A stretch of 64,000 bases of DNA, from positions 992,001-1,056,000 of the forward strand of contig JAGMUV010000022.1 in NCBI GenBank assembly GCA_020744425.1, written 5' to 3'. A model generated the notes under the pieces. The model worked only from the letters and a program-made list of their open reading frames with translations, was not told where the DNA came from and made no database searches. Position numbers and translations under genes: made by a program. Source of the stretch: Dactylonectria macrodidyma. Taxonomy: Eukaryota > Ascomycota > Sordariomycetes > Hypocreales > Nectriaceae. This document shows, one piece after another, positions 44,049 to 55,010 of this stretch (positions within the stretch are counted from its first letter, which is position 1; each line of letters starts with the position of its first letter).

Positions 44049-47000
44049 ATGGCGCCTGGCTGGTTCCGGAAAATTAAATCCAAGTTGAGAAGCAAGCAGC
44101 AGACGCCTCCCCTAGAGCTTGCCTTCGCGTCCCCGTCAACGCCTTCGCCAACACCTGCGCCGACAACACCTTCTCAGCCAACAATTTCTCAGCCAGCATC
44201 TAAACCAGCATCTAAACCAGCATTTAAACCAGCACCTCGGCCAACGCCTCGGCCAACACTTTCTCCGCCCGCCTCTGCCAACCCCGAAACCTCGTCGCCG
44301 AGCTTACAAGAGCGGCTTTGGAACCAGGCGTACGACGAACTTAAAGTGAACGAGCCCAAAGTAGTCGAAGAATACGAGAAGATTCTGTCAGCCGAACTTC
44401 ATAGAGGCGAGTCGACCTCCGTGACCTTCGAACCTAGGGAAAACGAGATAGGACAGACACAAGAGACGAGATGGCGCCAAATGCAGCACCTAGTTCAGGG
44501 AGGACTGGAACGGACGCAGAAAGAAGTGGCCATCAAGCAAAGAATCGATGACGGACTGCAAGCCGTGCATGCGGTAATGGGAGCGATGGACAAGGCGGTG
44601 CAGGCCGCCCCCCAAGCCGCCCTCGCCTGGGTAGGCGTCAGCCTTGGGCTCGAGGTAGAATCGGCCTTCCCACTCCTGAGATTTACGGAGTGTTCTCACT
44701 GACAACTGATAGATCCTCTCGAACCCCATCACTGAGGCAGGCATCAATCGTCGAGGAGTATATTACGTCCTGTCAAGAATGAACTGGTACTGGAACTTGG
44801 TGCGCTTGCTTCTCGACGAGAACAGGGCGGAGAAGTCCTCTACAGGGCTGCGAGACGAGCTGGATAGCCACATTGTCCAACTCTACCAGAAACTTCTATT
44901 ATACCAGATGAAGAGCGTCTGCCTTTACCACCGAAACCGGGCGGTCGTCATTTTGAGAGACATGTGCAAGCTTGACGGCTGGAAGGGCCAGCTAGACGAG
45001 ATTCAAGTCGCTGAGGCCACGGTGAGAGGGGACTCTGAACAATACAATACGGAACAGATAAAATCATACCTACAGGCTCTTGCTATCACCGCACGCTCCC
45101 AAGAGGTAAAGCTTCAAGATATCTATTCAGCTATTCAGGACCAGACCAGGTTGCAAGAAAAACGGCACCAAGACGACAAGGACAAGCAATGCCTGAAGGA
45201 TCTGCATGTGACTGACCCCCGCGACGATAAGAAGCGCATCCAAGATACGAAGGGCGGCCTCTTCAGAGACTCATACCGCTGGATTCTCAGCCACGCCGAC
45301 TTCAAGCGATGGCGTGATGATACGCAAAACCGGCTGCTCTGGATCACAGGCGACCCTGGCAAGGGCAAGACTATGCTCTTGTGTGGCATCATCGACGAAC
45401 TGGAGAAAGAGTCCACGAATCGGCTCTCCTACTTCTTCTGCCAGGCCACTGTGGACAAACTGAGTAATGCCACAGCCGTGCTGCGCGGCCTTATCTGGCT
45501 CCTCGTCATCAAGCACCCACCACTCATTTCGCACGTCTGGATGAAGTACAATGTCGTTGGCAAGAAACTATTCGAGGGCATCAATGTCTGGGTATCTCTT
45601 ACAGAGATCCTCACAGACATGCTGAAAGATCCGACATTGGACGATGTAATCTTGGTTGTTGACGCCCTTGACGAGTGCACGACGAATCTATCGCAGCTTG
45701 TCGACTTTGTAGCTCAGGCTTCTTCCTTATCTCATGCCAAATGGATTGTATCAAGCCGCAACTGGCCAAATATCGAAGGAAAGCTGGACAAGACGACACA
45801 GAAAGTGAGGCTGAGCCTTGAGCTGAACGAGGGCTCGATCTCTGGTGCCGTTCACTCATACATTCGGCATGAGGTAGATCAATTGGCACATAATCAAACG
45901 TACAATGACGAAACACGGAATGCTGTTGAACAGCACTTGACCACAAACGCCAATAACACGTTCCTTTGGGTAGCCTTGGTCTGTCATGAGCTTCGGAAAG
46001 TCTCTGCAACCTGGGATATACTGGATACCTTAAAGGAGATGCCTGCTGGCTTGGAAGACCTGTGCGATCAAATGATGGAACAGATCCAAAAACTGGGGCG
46101 ACGGAATCCTGAAATGTGTCGATCCGTACTATCGACGGTCACCACAGCCTATCGCCCACTTCATCTAGAGGAGTTAGGTCACCTCTCAGGCTTGCCGCCG
46201 AATATTCAGGGAACGAATGACTATGTTTCGAAGATTGTAAGAATGTGCGGCTCTTTCCTGGCAATCAGAGACAACGTTGTATACATCATTCATCAGTCTG
46301 TCAAGGACTTCTTGTCCTCGAACACGTATCTCTTTCCTTCGGGCATGAGAGATGAGCATCATGCCATCTTCTCGAGGTCACTGGAGGCCCTGTCGAAGGT
46401 GCTCCAGCGTGATATTTATAGCCTACGCGCTCCAGGATTTCCCATCAATCAGGTCTCGACACCCAAACCTGACCCATTGGCTTCGACCAGATATTCTTGT
46501 ATCTACTGGGTTGACCATCTCCATGACTCAGAACCGGCGGCGAAGATAAGAGACAAGGACTTACAGGACAGCAGCGCCATCCATGACTTCTTTCAAACGA
46601 AGTATCTTCATTGGCTAGAAGCTCTCAGTCTGTTGCGCAGTATGTCGGAGGGAGTCATGGCAATGCAGAAGCTTAGGGGTTTAGTAGTGAGTTACTATAA
46701 TTCATCCATACATTAGAGACGGCCTGACATGTTCACAGCGAAACATAGAATCACGACAACTAACCGAGCTTCTTAGAGACGCGCACCGATTTATTCTTTT
46801 CCATAAACGAGCGATAGAGATTGCTCCGTTGCAGGCTTACGCATCAGCACTAGTGTTTAGTCCCGCTCACAGCCGAGTCAGAGAGCTGTTCAAGAAGGAA
46901 GAGCCGGATTGGATGATATTGAAGCCGAGTATGGAAGAGAATTGGAACGCTTGCCTTCAAACGCTCGAGGGCCACAGCGGTTTGGTAAACTCGGTCGCGT

Positions 47001-48781
47001 TCTCAGCGAATAACCGGTGGATCGCATCGGGTTCGCTTGATAAGACGGTTAAGATATGGGATGCTGGTACGGGCACCTGCCTGCGGACACTCGAGGGCAA
47101 CGGCGATACAGTACTCTCAGTCGCGTTCTCAGCGGATAGCCAGTGGATTGCATCGAGTTCACTTAATAAGACAGTCAAGATATGGGATGCTAATACAGGT
47201 GCCTGCCTGCGGGCGCTCGAAGGCCATAGCGATTCAGTACTCTCAGTCGCGTTCTCAGCGGATAGCCAGTGGATCGCATCGAGTTCGCTTGATAAGGCGG
47301 TCAAGATCTGGGATGCTGGTACGGGCGCCTGCCTGCGGACGCTCGAGGGCCATAGCGGTTCGGTGCTCTCAGTCGCGTTCTCAGCGGATAGCCAGTGGAT
47401 CGCATCGGGTTCGCTTGATAAGACGGTCAAGATATGGGACGCTGATACGGGCGCCTGCCTGCGGACGCTCGAAGGCCATAGCGGTGTGGTGCTCTCAGTT
47501 GCGTTCTCAGCAGATAGCCAGTGGATTGCATCAAGTTCGTGGGATAACACAGTTAAAATCTGGGATGCCAGTACGGGCATCTGCCTGCGGATACTTGAGG
47601 GCCACGGCGGTTCAGTGCTCTCAGTCGCGTTCTCAGCGGACAGCCAGTGGATCGCATCGGGTTCGCTCGATAAGACAGTTAAGATCGGGGATGCCAGTAC
47701 GGGTGCCTGCGTCCAGACACTCGAGGGCCATGGTGATTGGGTACACTCGGTCGCGTTCTCGGCAGATGGCCAGCGGATCGCATCAGGCTCGAGGGATATC
47801 ACGGTTAAGATCTGGGATGCCAGTACAGGCGTCTGCCTGCGGATGCTTGAGGGTCATGGCGGTTCAGTACTCTCAGTCGTGTTCTCAGCAGATAGCCAGT
47901 GGATCGCATCAGGTTCATATGATAAGACAGTCAAGGTCTGGGATGCCAGTATGGGCGCCTGCCTGCGGACGCTTAAGGGACACAGCGATTGGGTAAACTC
48001 GGTCGCATTCTCTGTGGATAGTCAGTGGATTGCGTCAAGTTCATATGATAAGACGGTCAAGATCTGGAATGCTGCTTCAGGCGCCTGTCTCCAGACGCTC
48101 GAGGGCCATGGCGATTCAGTGCTCTCAGTCGCATTCTCAGCAGATAGCCAGCGGGTCGTATCAGGTTCATACGATAAGACGGCCAAGATCTGGAATGCTA
48201 GTACAGGCGCTTGCGTACGGACACTCAAAGGCCATAGCGGTTCGGTGCTCTCGGTTGCGTTCTCAGCCGATAGCCAGTGGATTGCATCGGGTTCATGGGA
48301 AAAGACGGTCAAGATATGGGATGCCGATACGGGTGCCTGCCTGCGGACGCTTGAGGGCCACGGCGGTTCAGTGCTCTCAGCCGCGTTCTCAGCAGATAAC
48401 CAGTGGATCACATCGAGTTCGCTTGATAAGACAGTCAAGATCTGGAATTCCAGAACGGGCGCCTGCGTCCAGACGCTCAACGTGGGCAGGCCGATAGCTC
48501 ACCTTTGGTTTGACCCGACGACTAACTGCCGTCTATCTACTGATATCGGAGTTCTGAACCTGGATCTACCATCTGTTGAGACTCAACTGACTGAGGCTTC
48601 TTTACGAGACGTTAGTTACTGTGGCTATAGTATAAGCACTGACGGTATATGGGTTGTGAAAGATGCGGAGCGTAAGCTTTGGCTACCTCGGGAGTATCGA
48701 GCGTCGGAATCAGCCGTAGTGGGGTCGGCGGTCGCTATTGGCTGCCGTTCAGGTTGTGTACTAGTGATGCAGTTCTCATAG
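44049..48781 (+). CDS. NACHT-WD40 NLR of the HET-E/HNWD type (putative allorecognition receptor)
   Basis: Three exons (44049-44654, 44713-46686, 46739-48781) total 4623 nt, 1540 aa, all phase 0. Order: a basic N-terminus (MAPGWFRKIKSKLRSK), a Pro/Thr/Lys low-complexity repeat (about 30-80), a NACHT_N-type helical domain (LWNQAYDELKVNEPKVVEEY to SRMNWYW, about 95-230), and the linker DPRDDKKRIQDTKGGLFRDS. Next comes NACHT with Walker A GDPGKGKT (about 416) and Walker B VILVVDALDEC (about 517), then a winged-helix region. Twelve WD40 repeats (residues about 932-1435) precede a C-terminal cap. In the Podospora het-e/het-d/hnwd family such WD40 arrays recognise non-self and the NTPase switch triggers cell death. 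Its N-terminal domain is not HET, so the effector differs. No stop or frameshift is seen. Confidence 0.93.
46952..48463 (+). repeat. Twelve tandem 126-bp WD40-coding repeats
   Basis: 1512 bp is exactly 12 x 126 with no indel. Consensus unit: CLRTLEGHSGSVLSVAFSAD, SQWIASGSLDKTVKIW, DA.TGA. Framework positions are nearly invariant in nucleotide sequence. Variation is concentrated just after GH (SG, GD, GG then S/T/V/W/L), at L/N/H before SVAF, and after the IASGS/IASSS motif (L/W/Y/R). Such homogeneity implies recent gene conversion or unequal exchange. Confidence 0.95.
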
Positions 48782-50379
48782 GGCGTGCGCAGGTAGCTTC
48801 TAATTGTACATGCCGAAGCTTACATGGCTTAGGTCTTCATTCCAAATTCGGCCTCGAACACTGCAATAGGGCTTCGTTGGCAGGTTTTGCCTCTAGAGCC
48901 GATTTCGGCCAACATCACACATGACAAGAAAACCTGTCGTTTGCAGGATCAATTGGCTTATGAGATGTGTGCCTTATCACCACATTACCATCAGCAAAGT
49001 ATGGTACTGCACTCACAAAGAAAGCACAACCGATTTGATAAACTGAATAACTTACGGGCGAACCCTGGGAAAGTAGCAATGGTCTAAATCAGGCTGTGAT
49101 TGAGCTAACTCGGCTGGGTAGCTAACAATAAGAAGAAAACAGGCAACAGATTGACTTCGTTACAATCAGCTTCACTGCCCGCATAAGACTAGCACCATAA
49201 TAAACTTAGCTGTACCGTTAATATCTAAGCCTTGTATCAGGTCCGTTTTGGACTGTGAGCTGAAATACACAATTTTTAATTTTTCAGACCGAGGTCAAGG
49301 ATCCCCGACTTCCCTGTCTTGCAATTGGTGCATGCATCGGCCTACGCACAGAGCTTGCTGACATGCATATGCCACCACGAGGTTATCGTAATATCGTTCG
49401 GCAAGTCGAGACCTTATTGCCTTTCTCCAGCTGACATGGATTCGCGAGGATTCTATAACATGACAGACTGGCTGAGTATCTTACCGAGTAGTCAAGGCTT
49501 TACTGGCGTCTAGAATGCCAGACAGCAAATGACCCTGCCCTCCCCGGAGGACTAAGCAGGTTGAGGCGTGCGGCTAGGATCCGACATACAGAAGTTTAAG
49601 TAATGTTGAAAAGCCGTCCAATTGTCGACACCTAAATTGACAATTAAAACCGTCCTTAAACCACCGCAGCATTGTTTATGATATACAGGATGAATACGAA
49701 ATCTTAGCCAATAGTATGTGTCAAGTTACTTCTCAACAATTAGATAGCTTTTCAACCTTTTCTAAGCCGCTTCATATAGCATCCCAGCTGACGTCTTACA
49801 TGCATAACCCTCCCGGGTTGGCAGGGCTATTTGCTCTCATGGTATTCTAGTGTCACTCGTACCTGTGGGCTCCCTAAAACCATCCTTAAGCCAAGTATAT
49901 TGTTTATAATGCGCAGGATGAGTACGAAATCTTAACTAATCGTGTATGTCCACTTGCTAATACCATGCAACCACTGACCTTTGATCCTCCCCGAGCGATG
50001 ATTCTGGGTAGGACTAAAAATGGCTTCGAATAAAGTCATCGCGCAGCGAAAAGGCGCGGCTTGATCGTGTAAATCGTACATGAAGCTGCCTACGAGTCTG
50101 CCTTAGAGCTGGACAAATGAACATCACGAGTCACTATGGAAAAAGGATGCCACGCGGTATTTGGTGCTGCTGAAGGCCATGATTGGATGGGAGTGGAACT
50201 CGTGCATGTCAAACGCGACATCCGAGTTAGTCGAGTGTCGTATTAGTGATTTTAAGAACGGGATTCTTGTTAACTTGTGAACACTGCGATCTAGGCTTGG
50301 CTAAGTTCTAAGAGAAAGCTACGTTATGGCAGGATATGGCGTACTTTGTATGTTTGTAAACAGACCAGATATATCCCCT
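48782..50379. other. No supported gene; second copy of the dispersed repeat
   Basis: Short frames (for example 49319-49513) show no motifs. A degenerate repeat occupies 49665-49955. The stretch includes 3' flanks of the NLR and the thioesterase. Confidence 0.45.
49665..49955. repeat. Dispersed degenerate repeat, copy 2
   Basis: It carries the modules CAGGATGAATACGAAATCTT, CAGGGCTATTTGCTCTCATG and GTATTCTAGTGTCACTCG in direct orientation to 41865-42130, and a second CAGGATGAGTACGAAATCTT. The two copies bracket the NACHT-WD40 gene. Confidence 0.7.
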
Positions 50380-51294
50380 TTACAGCCCATCCTTGCCTGC
50401 ATTAGGAGGGAGTCGCGCACTCAAAAAGGCTTCCACATCATCCAACTCCTCCGGGCAAGTAGAGTGGCCCATGCCACTGGATAGAAATGTCAGCCTAATC
50501 GGTCCTTTAACTCGACTCTTCTTTCGGCGGCACTTACGGGTATGTCTTCCAGGTCACATCGTATCCCAACTCTGTAAGCCTCTCCGCATCACGCTTGGCT
50601 CGGTTCGTAGGCAGGAGGGTGTCATGGTCACCGTGGAACATGATGACGGGAGTCTCGCGGTTCGTGTCGGTAGGTGAGATCAAATCAGGGAAGCTCTGAG
50701 GGAGAACAAACCAGGCGGAGAGACTCATGATACCAGCAAGTTTGGCATTGAAGGTCAGACCAGAAAGGAGAGACATGGCACCGCCCTGGGAGGAGCCACC
50801 AAGAACGATGCGGTCTGCGGGAATGCCGGAGTCGATCTCCTCTTGTATGAGCTCGTGGAAGTATTTCTGGCTGAGTTTGATGCCCTCGATATCCTCCTGA
50901 AGGTGTAGGGCGTTGACATCACAATTAAGAGCGACCTAGTTTCAAAGTGAGATTGAAGGTCATGATGCAGAACAGTCAGTATTCGAGGTAAACACACAAT
51001 ATCAAACCATCCCGGTATCCTTATTCCCCCGTTCTAGTACCTCCGATGTTAGCGCCTAACCTCGAGCTATTTGCCACGCTATCGGCAAGGAAGCACACTT
51101 ACGAAGGTAATGGGGATTCTAGGAGCATGAGGCAAGATAAACTTGACCTCATCCAACCGCTGCTGTTGCCGCCAGTTCTCAACAGCCGAAGCCCAACCAT
51201 GGCCCGTGTTGCCCAGTTCATGGACGAAGATGACGGTGGCCGTGTGCAGTTTAGCAGCCGGGACGACGAGCGGGGCTAAGCGGTTGACGGACAT
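50380..51294 (-). CDS. Acyl-protein thioesterase / carboxylesterase (APT1-like)
   Basis: Four exons (51294-51103, 51033-50998, 50935-50538, 50476-50380) sum to 723 nt, 240 aa, the usual length of the family, with consistent phases. Motifs in order: ATVIFVHELGNTGHGW (family HGLGDTG, here with Gly-to-Glu and Asp-to-Asn changes), KFILPHAPRIPIT, NGGIRIPGWFDI, DRIVLGGSSQGGAMSL with nucleophile Ser about 125, PVIMFHGDHDTLLP with the acid, and PGMGHSTCPEELDDV with the catalytic His. APT1 removes palmitate from proteins such as Ras and heterotrimeric G-alpha and also hydrolyses lysophospholipids. The frame is open upstream to 51570. A start at 51411 (MSSRFNISTSLLNTHISRP) would add an Arg/Ser-rich, mitochondrial-like leader. 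HELGNTG is unusual and may lower activity, because it lies by the oxyanion hole. Confidence 0.9.
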
Positions 51295-51644
51295 TGTGCT
51301 GGCAGAAGAGCGCAGTAGGCGATCGGTGATGTATCGCAAGCGGAGCTTGGAAGTGGGACGGGATATATGAGTGTTCAGCAGCGAGGTGGAAATGTTGAAC
51401 CGGCTGGACATATGTGAGCTGAATCTTGGTTGGTGCTGGACGTGAAAGTTGAGCTCGGAAGTAGTTATGGGCATGTTAATTAGGCGACTACCCAATTTCG
51501 GCATGACGTAATAGTAATAGTTAAATTCAGCGGGAAAATCCAGATCCGCGAAGCATTGACGACCGGGCAAAAAGGAGAGGCTTGTGGCAGTGTTAACGCC
51601 ACCTCACATATGCATCACTAGGGAGAATTATGCTCTTAATGACT

Positions 51645-51860
51645 CAGTGACATTCTCGCACGACTCGAGACTCGTGGCCCGGCGTCTCAGGACAAGACCG
51701 TACGTCTCTGGCGCATCGACGTTGGCGAATGCATCCAAGAAATACATAGCGTTCAGTCTTCTCACCTTCCATGTGACCCTGATAATGCAGGCCTCCTTAC
51801 TGATCTTGGCGCCATATCTATTCAAGGCCTTGTTGTGTCGGAGGGGAATGCCACTAGTTA
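51645..51860 (+). pseudogene. WD40 C-terminal remnant of a second NACHT-WD40 NLR
   Basis: The plus strand reads SVTFSHDSRLVA and, after a shift of frame, QDKTVRLWRIDVGECIQEIH then DPDNAGLLTDLGAIS. This is the last WD40 blade and the cap typical of fungal NLRs (compare the cap of the intact gene, FDPTTNCRLSTDIGVLNL). Everything upstream is missing, and the neighbouring thioesterase starts 350 bp to the left. Confidence 0.7.
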
Positions 51861-53059
51861 ACCCCTTTACTAATTGCCTGCCTGCCCTTGCTGTCAGACG
51901 GCACAACTGACCAGCTAAGCAGTTTAAGTCCAGGCTGATGCCTGCAACCTGGTCATGAGTCACCCCTTTCTCCCATTATCATGCACCGCAGCTCTCACGT
52001 CTCCCTGCATCGGCTTCCCCGGAATCTGCCTCGCCTGTGCGTGACGTATGAGTCCAGACTTCATGCATCCCCTTGCATGCAGGAGAAAGCCATGAGTCAT
52101 TCGAAGGGAGCTTATGCCAGTGATATGGCCTCAGCTCCCGAGTTGGTTATACTCATTCCGATGCCCAGTCGTCCCTCATCTACGTTCCAGCCTTGGTCCG
52201 TTTCTAGACCACGGTCATCGTGATTGCCTCAGGTCAGTACTTGCCCCGCTTCAGCACAAACTACTCAGTGGCTTACGGGGACCGTCAGCGTCACCAACGT
52301 GTTCCTCTTCCGAAGGCCGAGGAAGGCGTTAACCGCCGTACGCGGACCACGATATGCCGCGCTTGTACCGCTGTAGAGCCTAGCGGATCCTACAGACTCG
52401 CAAGAACCACCTTGCGCACGATCTTTGAGACTTCGACGGCGGCCTAGCCTTTGGCCCTCCGGCCAAGCTGGACCCTCTGTCAATAGTCCCCAAGAGATCT
52501 CTGAAGTCAATGAATGGAAACCTCAAGACGAACTGCAACACCGCGGGGCCAGGACTCGAGATTGAGAAAGGATCTGGAAGTGAATAACGGGCTGGAGTTA
52601 AGGAACCCTCGAACGGAGGAGGGGGACGTACTTGAACTTTCCGCCGCTTAGACTTGTTGGTTTTTCATCTCTAGAGGGATTTCCAATGAGGAGGCCTGAT
52701 TTGCGAGATATCTAGTGTTTAAAGGCAGCCGGCAGACTACGGCACAGTGGGGATGGAAAAGATGTAGGCTACGGTCGACCTAGCCTCTCAAGAAGGCCCA
52801 TTGCCTCGCATATATTGGTAACCAGAATAGCTATGTAGACTCTCGCACGCCACATACCCCAGAGGAGGTCCGGGGTGCCTTGCGCCCCCTTTGGCGTTGA
52901 ATATACTACTACTACTCTCGCTGAAGATCCAATACTTTGATATAAATAGGCTCGACCTCGCCGTATCAGCCTTGCGTATTGTATGTCGCTCCGAGATCGG
53001 CAATTCAAATTGGTTCAAAGGGCATAATTGTTCACCAGGAAGGTGACAGCGCGTTGCGG
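51861..53059. other. Unassigned
   Basis: Many short GC-rich frames on both strands (52114-52510, 52769-53018) show no motifs I can name. No long terminal repeats are recognised. Confidence 0.35.
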
Positions 53060-53515
53060 CGACGTTGGACTTAGCGAGGCCGCTTGCTTGGGCATCTGCG
53101 GCGAGGCAGCGCGTTGCATGGCTCGGTCAGACTTCCTCTTGTCTCGTTGGGAATGTGGTCCAGGGGATGATTCGTTGAGGGTAGATTCGGTCGATCGGGT
53201 TCGTCGTTTCCCGTTGTGTTGTCAGAGATCGGTCCGTTTGTACTTCGATATCGGCGCCGAGCGAATCACGCATTCAAGATATTAGTAGAGTGTTCAAGGT
53301 TGTGATGCACTCGCATGTTCTTCGGCCTCTTCGCCTCAGCGTTGCTCTTCTATGCGTTAAAGTTGTTCGTCGAGGGCTTGACCTTCAGCAGCTTCACGTC
53401 GTCGTTACTCCTCTTCACATTGAAGTTGCTCCTTCAAAACACGACCCTCGCGTCGGCGCTGTTCTTCCCGGAGCTGCTTTCGCAGCTTTTCAAGTTATTC
53501 CATGGAGACTGATGA
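53060..53515 (-). pseudogene. Decayed Glu/Arg-rich coiled-coil gene remnant
   Basis: The minus strand reads LREEQRRREGRVLKEQLQCE, RREAAEGQALDEQL and RIEEQRRGEEAEEHAS with intervening stops, followed in other frames by QREATNPIDRIYPQRIIPW and FPTRQEEV. This combination of an E/R/Q-rich coiled coil and a conserved R.IPW..FP..QE block occurs in a family of fungal proteins of unknown function, as far as I remember. Stops and frameshifts make it a pseudogene. Confidence 0.4.
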
Positions 53516-54037
53516 ATTTCTGTAGATCGCCTGGCCTAGGATCACTCTTACCTAATTCCATATAACCATCCATGATCCACCACTGCTTCCGCTAGTGCCC
53601 CCCTTTCCAACAAATTTTCTGCTCATGATGGTGGAGACCCGCCGTTTCGGTACAACCATAATCTGCTCAACTCCCACATCTTTAACGCCGTAACACTACC
53701 GCTGCCATATTCTCCGGTCGTCATATTAAAGTTGGGATTCCTGGTGTTTAGTGGCGATGTTGGAGTGACGTTCAACATTTCTGCACCCGCACCTGGCTCC
53801 TTTGGTGCGCCGCCCGACCCTTCTTCCTCAAGGGAGTTCATCAGCCCCGTCGCATAGAGACTTTGCATAGGTCCTTCCGTCTTAACACGATTGCCTCCAC
53901 TTCGACCCATGAGGACATTCATGGCCATGAAATCCCCTTCTTCAGGGTCACGTGTGAAGCGCCTCGTCGGATCAAGGGGAAAGATGGTGCCGAGATAATG
54001 CTGGTTGAACTGATGACCAGCCCTTGGGTTTATAAAA

Positions 54038-55010
54038 GGGAATTGATAGGGGGGCATGATGTTTTTGATACGGGGGCATGACCTTACGGGGGCATGACCT
54101 TTATGAGCTATGATTCGTCCAATTTTTATCTGTTAGTGTAACTTGGATTCTGCCGCCGACACTGCAAGTACCTCAAGCTCAAGCTCTCCACATTTCTACC
54201 TTGGCTACCAACCCGGCCATGATCGCTTTTGGCGCGTGGACGCGTTCTCCTGCTTTGATCAGCCAACTTCCAACGCCTCCACGATGTCCTCACCTCGGCT
54301 AGTACCGCTTGAACGACGTGTAGGGCTTCGCAGATCTCGAAGCTCTAGCCCCAGTGATCAATTACATCGCGAAAAACGACAGCGAACAAGCCGACAAGTC
54401 AGATTTAGCCCTCCGCAAGCCGCCAGTCAGCTTGCCAACACGCCAGAAAGCCAGCCAACAGGGCGTACGCGAAGTCGGCCAGCTGGAAGTCGAAATAAAT
54501 CCACACTCGCCAAGCTTGCGCTGGAAGCAAGCCAACTGAGTAATACGCAGGCCAGTAGTCAGGTTAGCATATGAACCCGGCGCCAGGCACGTAGTCAATT
54601 GGTCACTCGAGATCTGGAAGAACAACAGGGGTGCGTGCCAGCGGTCGGAGGACGCAGCCCAGCATCTGGAGGACGAGGAAATGGGAGCTAGTTGACAGTG
54701 ACGAGCATGTTCTTCGTTCTATAGTGGTTAGAGAATAGAGTGTCGGATGTTTTTCCTACGAGCGAGCAATAGAGGGTTCATTTTGCAACCGAGAGTAAGA
54801 CCTCTTAATTTGCCCCGACGCGTCGAGATCCAGAGGGCTCAGAAGACTTCAAGGAAGAAAAATGTGCTGTTAAGACAGCTAGTCACACCGCCTTTGTGAG
54901 AAAGTATTTATGGGTCGAGGAAAAATCAGCCAATAGGATGTTGTAAAAAGTCATGCCCCCATAAGGTCATGCCCCCGTATCAAAAACATCATGCCCCCCT
55001 ATCAATTCCC
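54038..55010. mobile_element. 973-bp non-autonomous DNA transposon with 8-bp target duplication
   Basis: Both ends begin GGGAATTGATAGGGGGGCAT and continue as near-perfect inverted repeats of about 65 bp built from three GGGGGCATGA submodules. TTATAAAA is present directly outside each end (54030-54037 and 55011-55018), an exact 8-bp target duplication as made by hAT-superfamily enzymes. No transposase domain is recognisable. The near identity of the ends and the perfect duplication point to recent insertion. Confidence 0.92.
54143..54574 (+). CDS. Orphan ORF inside the 973-bp element
   Basis: A 144-codon open frame, Ser/Arg/Gln-rich (RRSRSSSPSDQLHREKRQRT, SQPTGRTRSRPAGSRNKST). It opens with TTG. 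The first ATG in it is at about 54284 (MSSPRLVPLERRVGLRRSRS). It could be the N-terminal tail of a deleted transposase, or chance. It has no zinc finger or catalytic motif. Confidence 0.3.
   Translation: MDSAADTASTSSSSSPHFYLGYQPGHDRFWRVDAFSCFDQPTSNASTMSSPRLVPLERRVGLRRSRSSSPSDQLHREKRQRTSRQVRFSPPQAASQLANTPESQPTGRTRSRPAGSRNKSTLAKLALEASQLSNTQASSQVSI

Noticed and set aside
46957..47802. 281-codon minus-strand open frame, with others at 48022-48480
   Set aside because: Antisense shadow of the WD40 repeats; its apparent repeats only mirror the 126-bp periodicity.
47037..47996. 319-codon Arg/Ser-rich plus-strand frame
   Set aside because: Out-of-frame shadow of the WD40 array, open only because the repeats lack stops in that frame.
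46952..48463. Possible CRISPR array or satellite because of regular repeats
   Set aside because: The unit is 126 bp, codes for WD40 blades in one frame and has no spacer/repeat alternation; this is a fungal genome.
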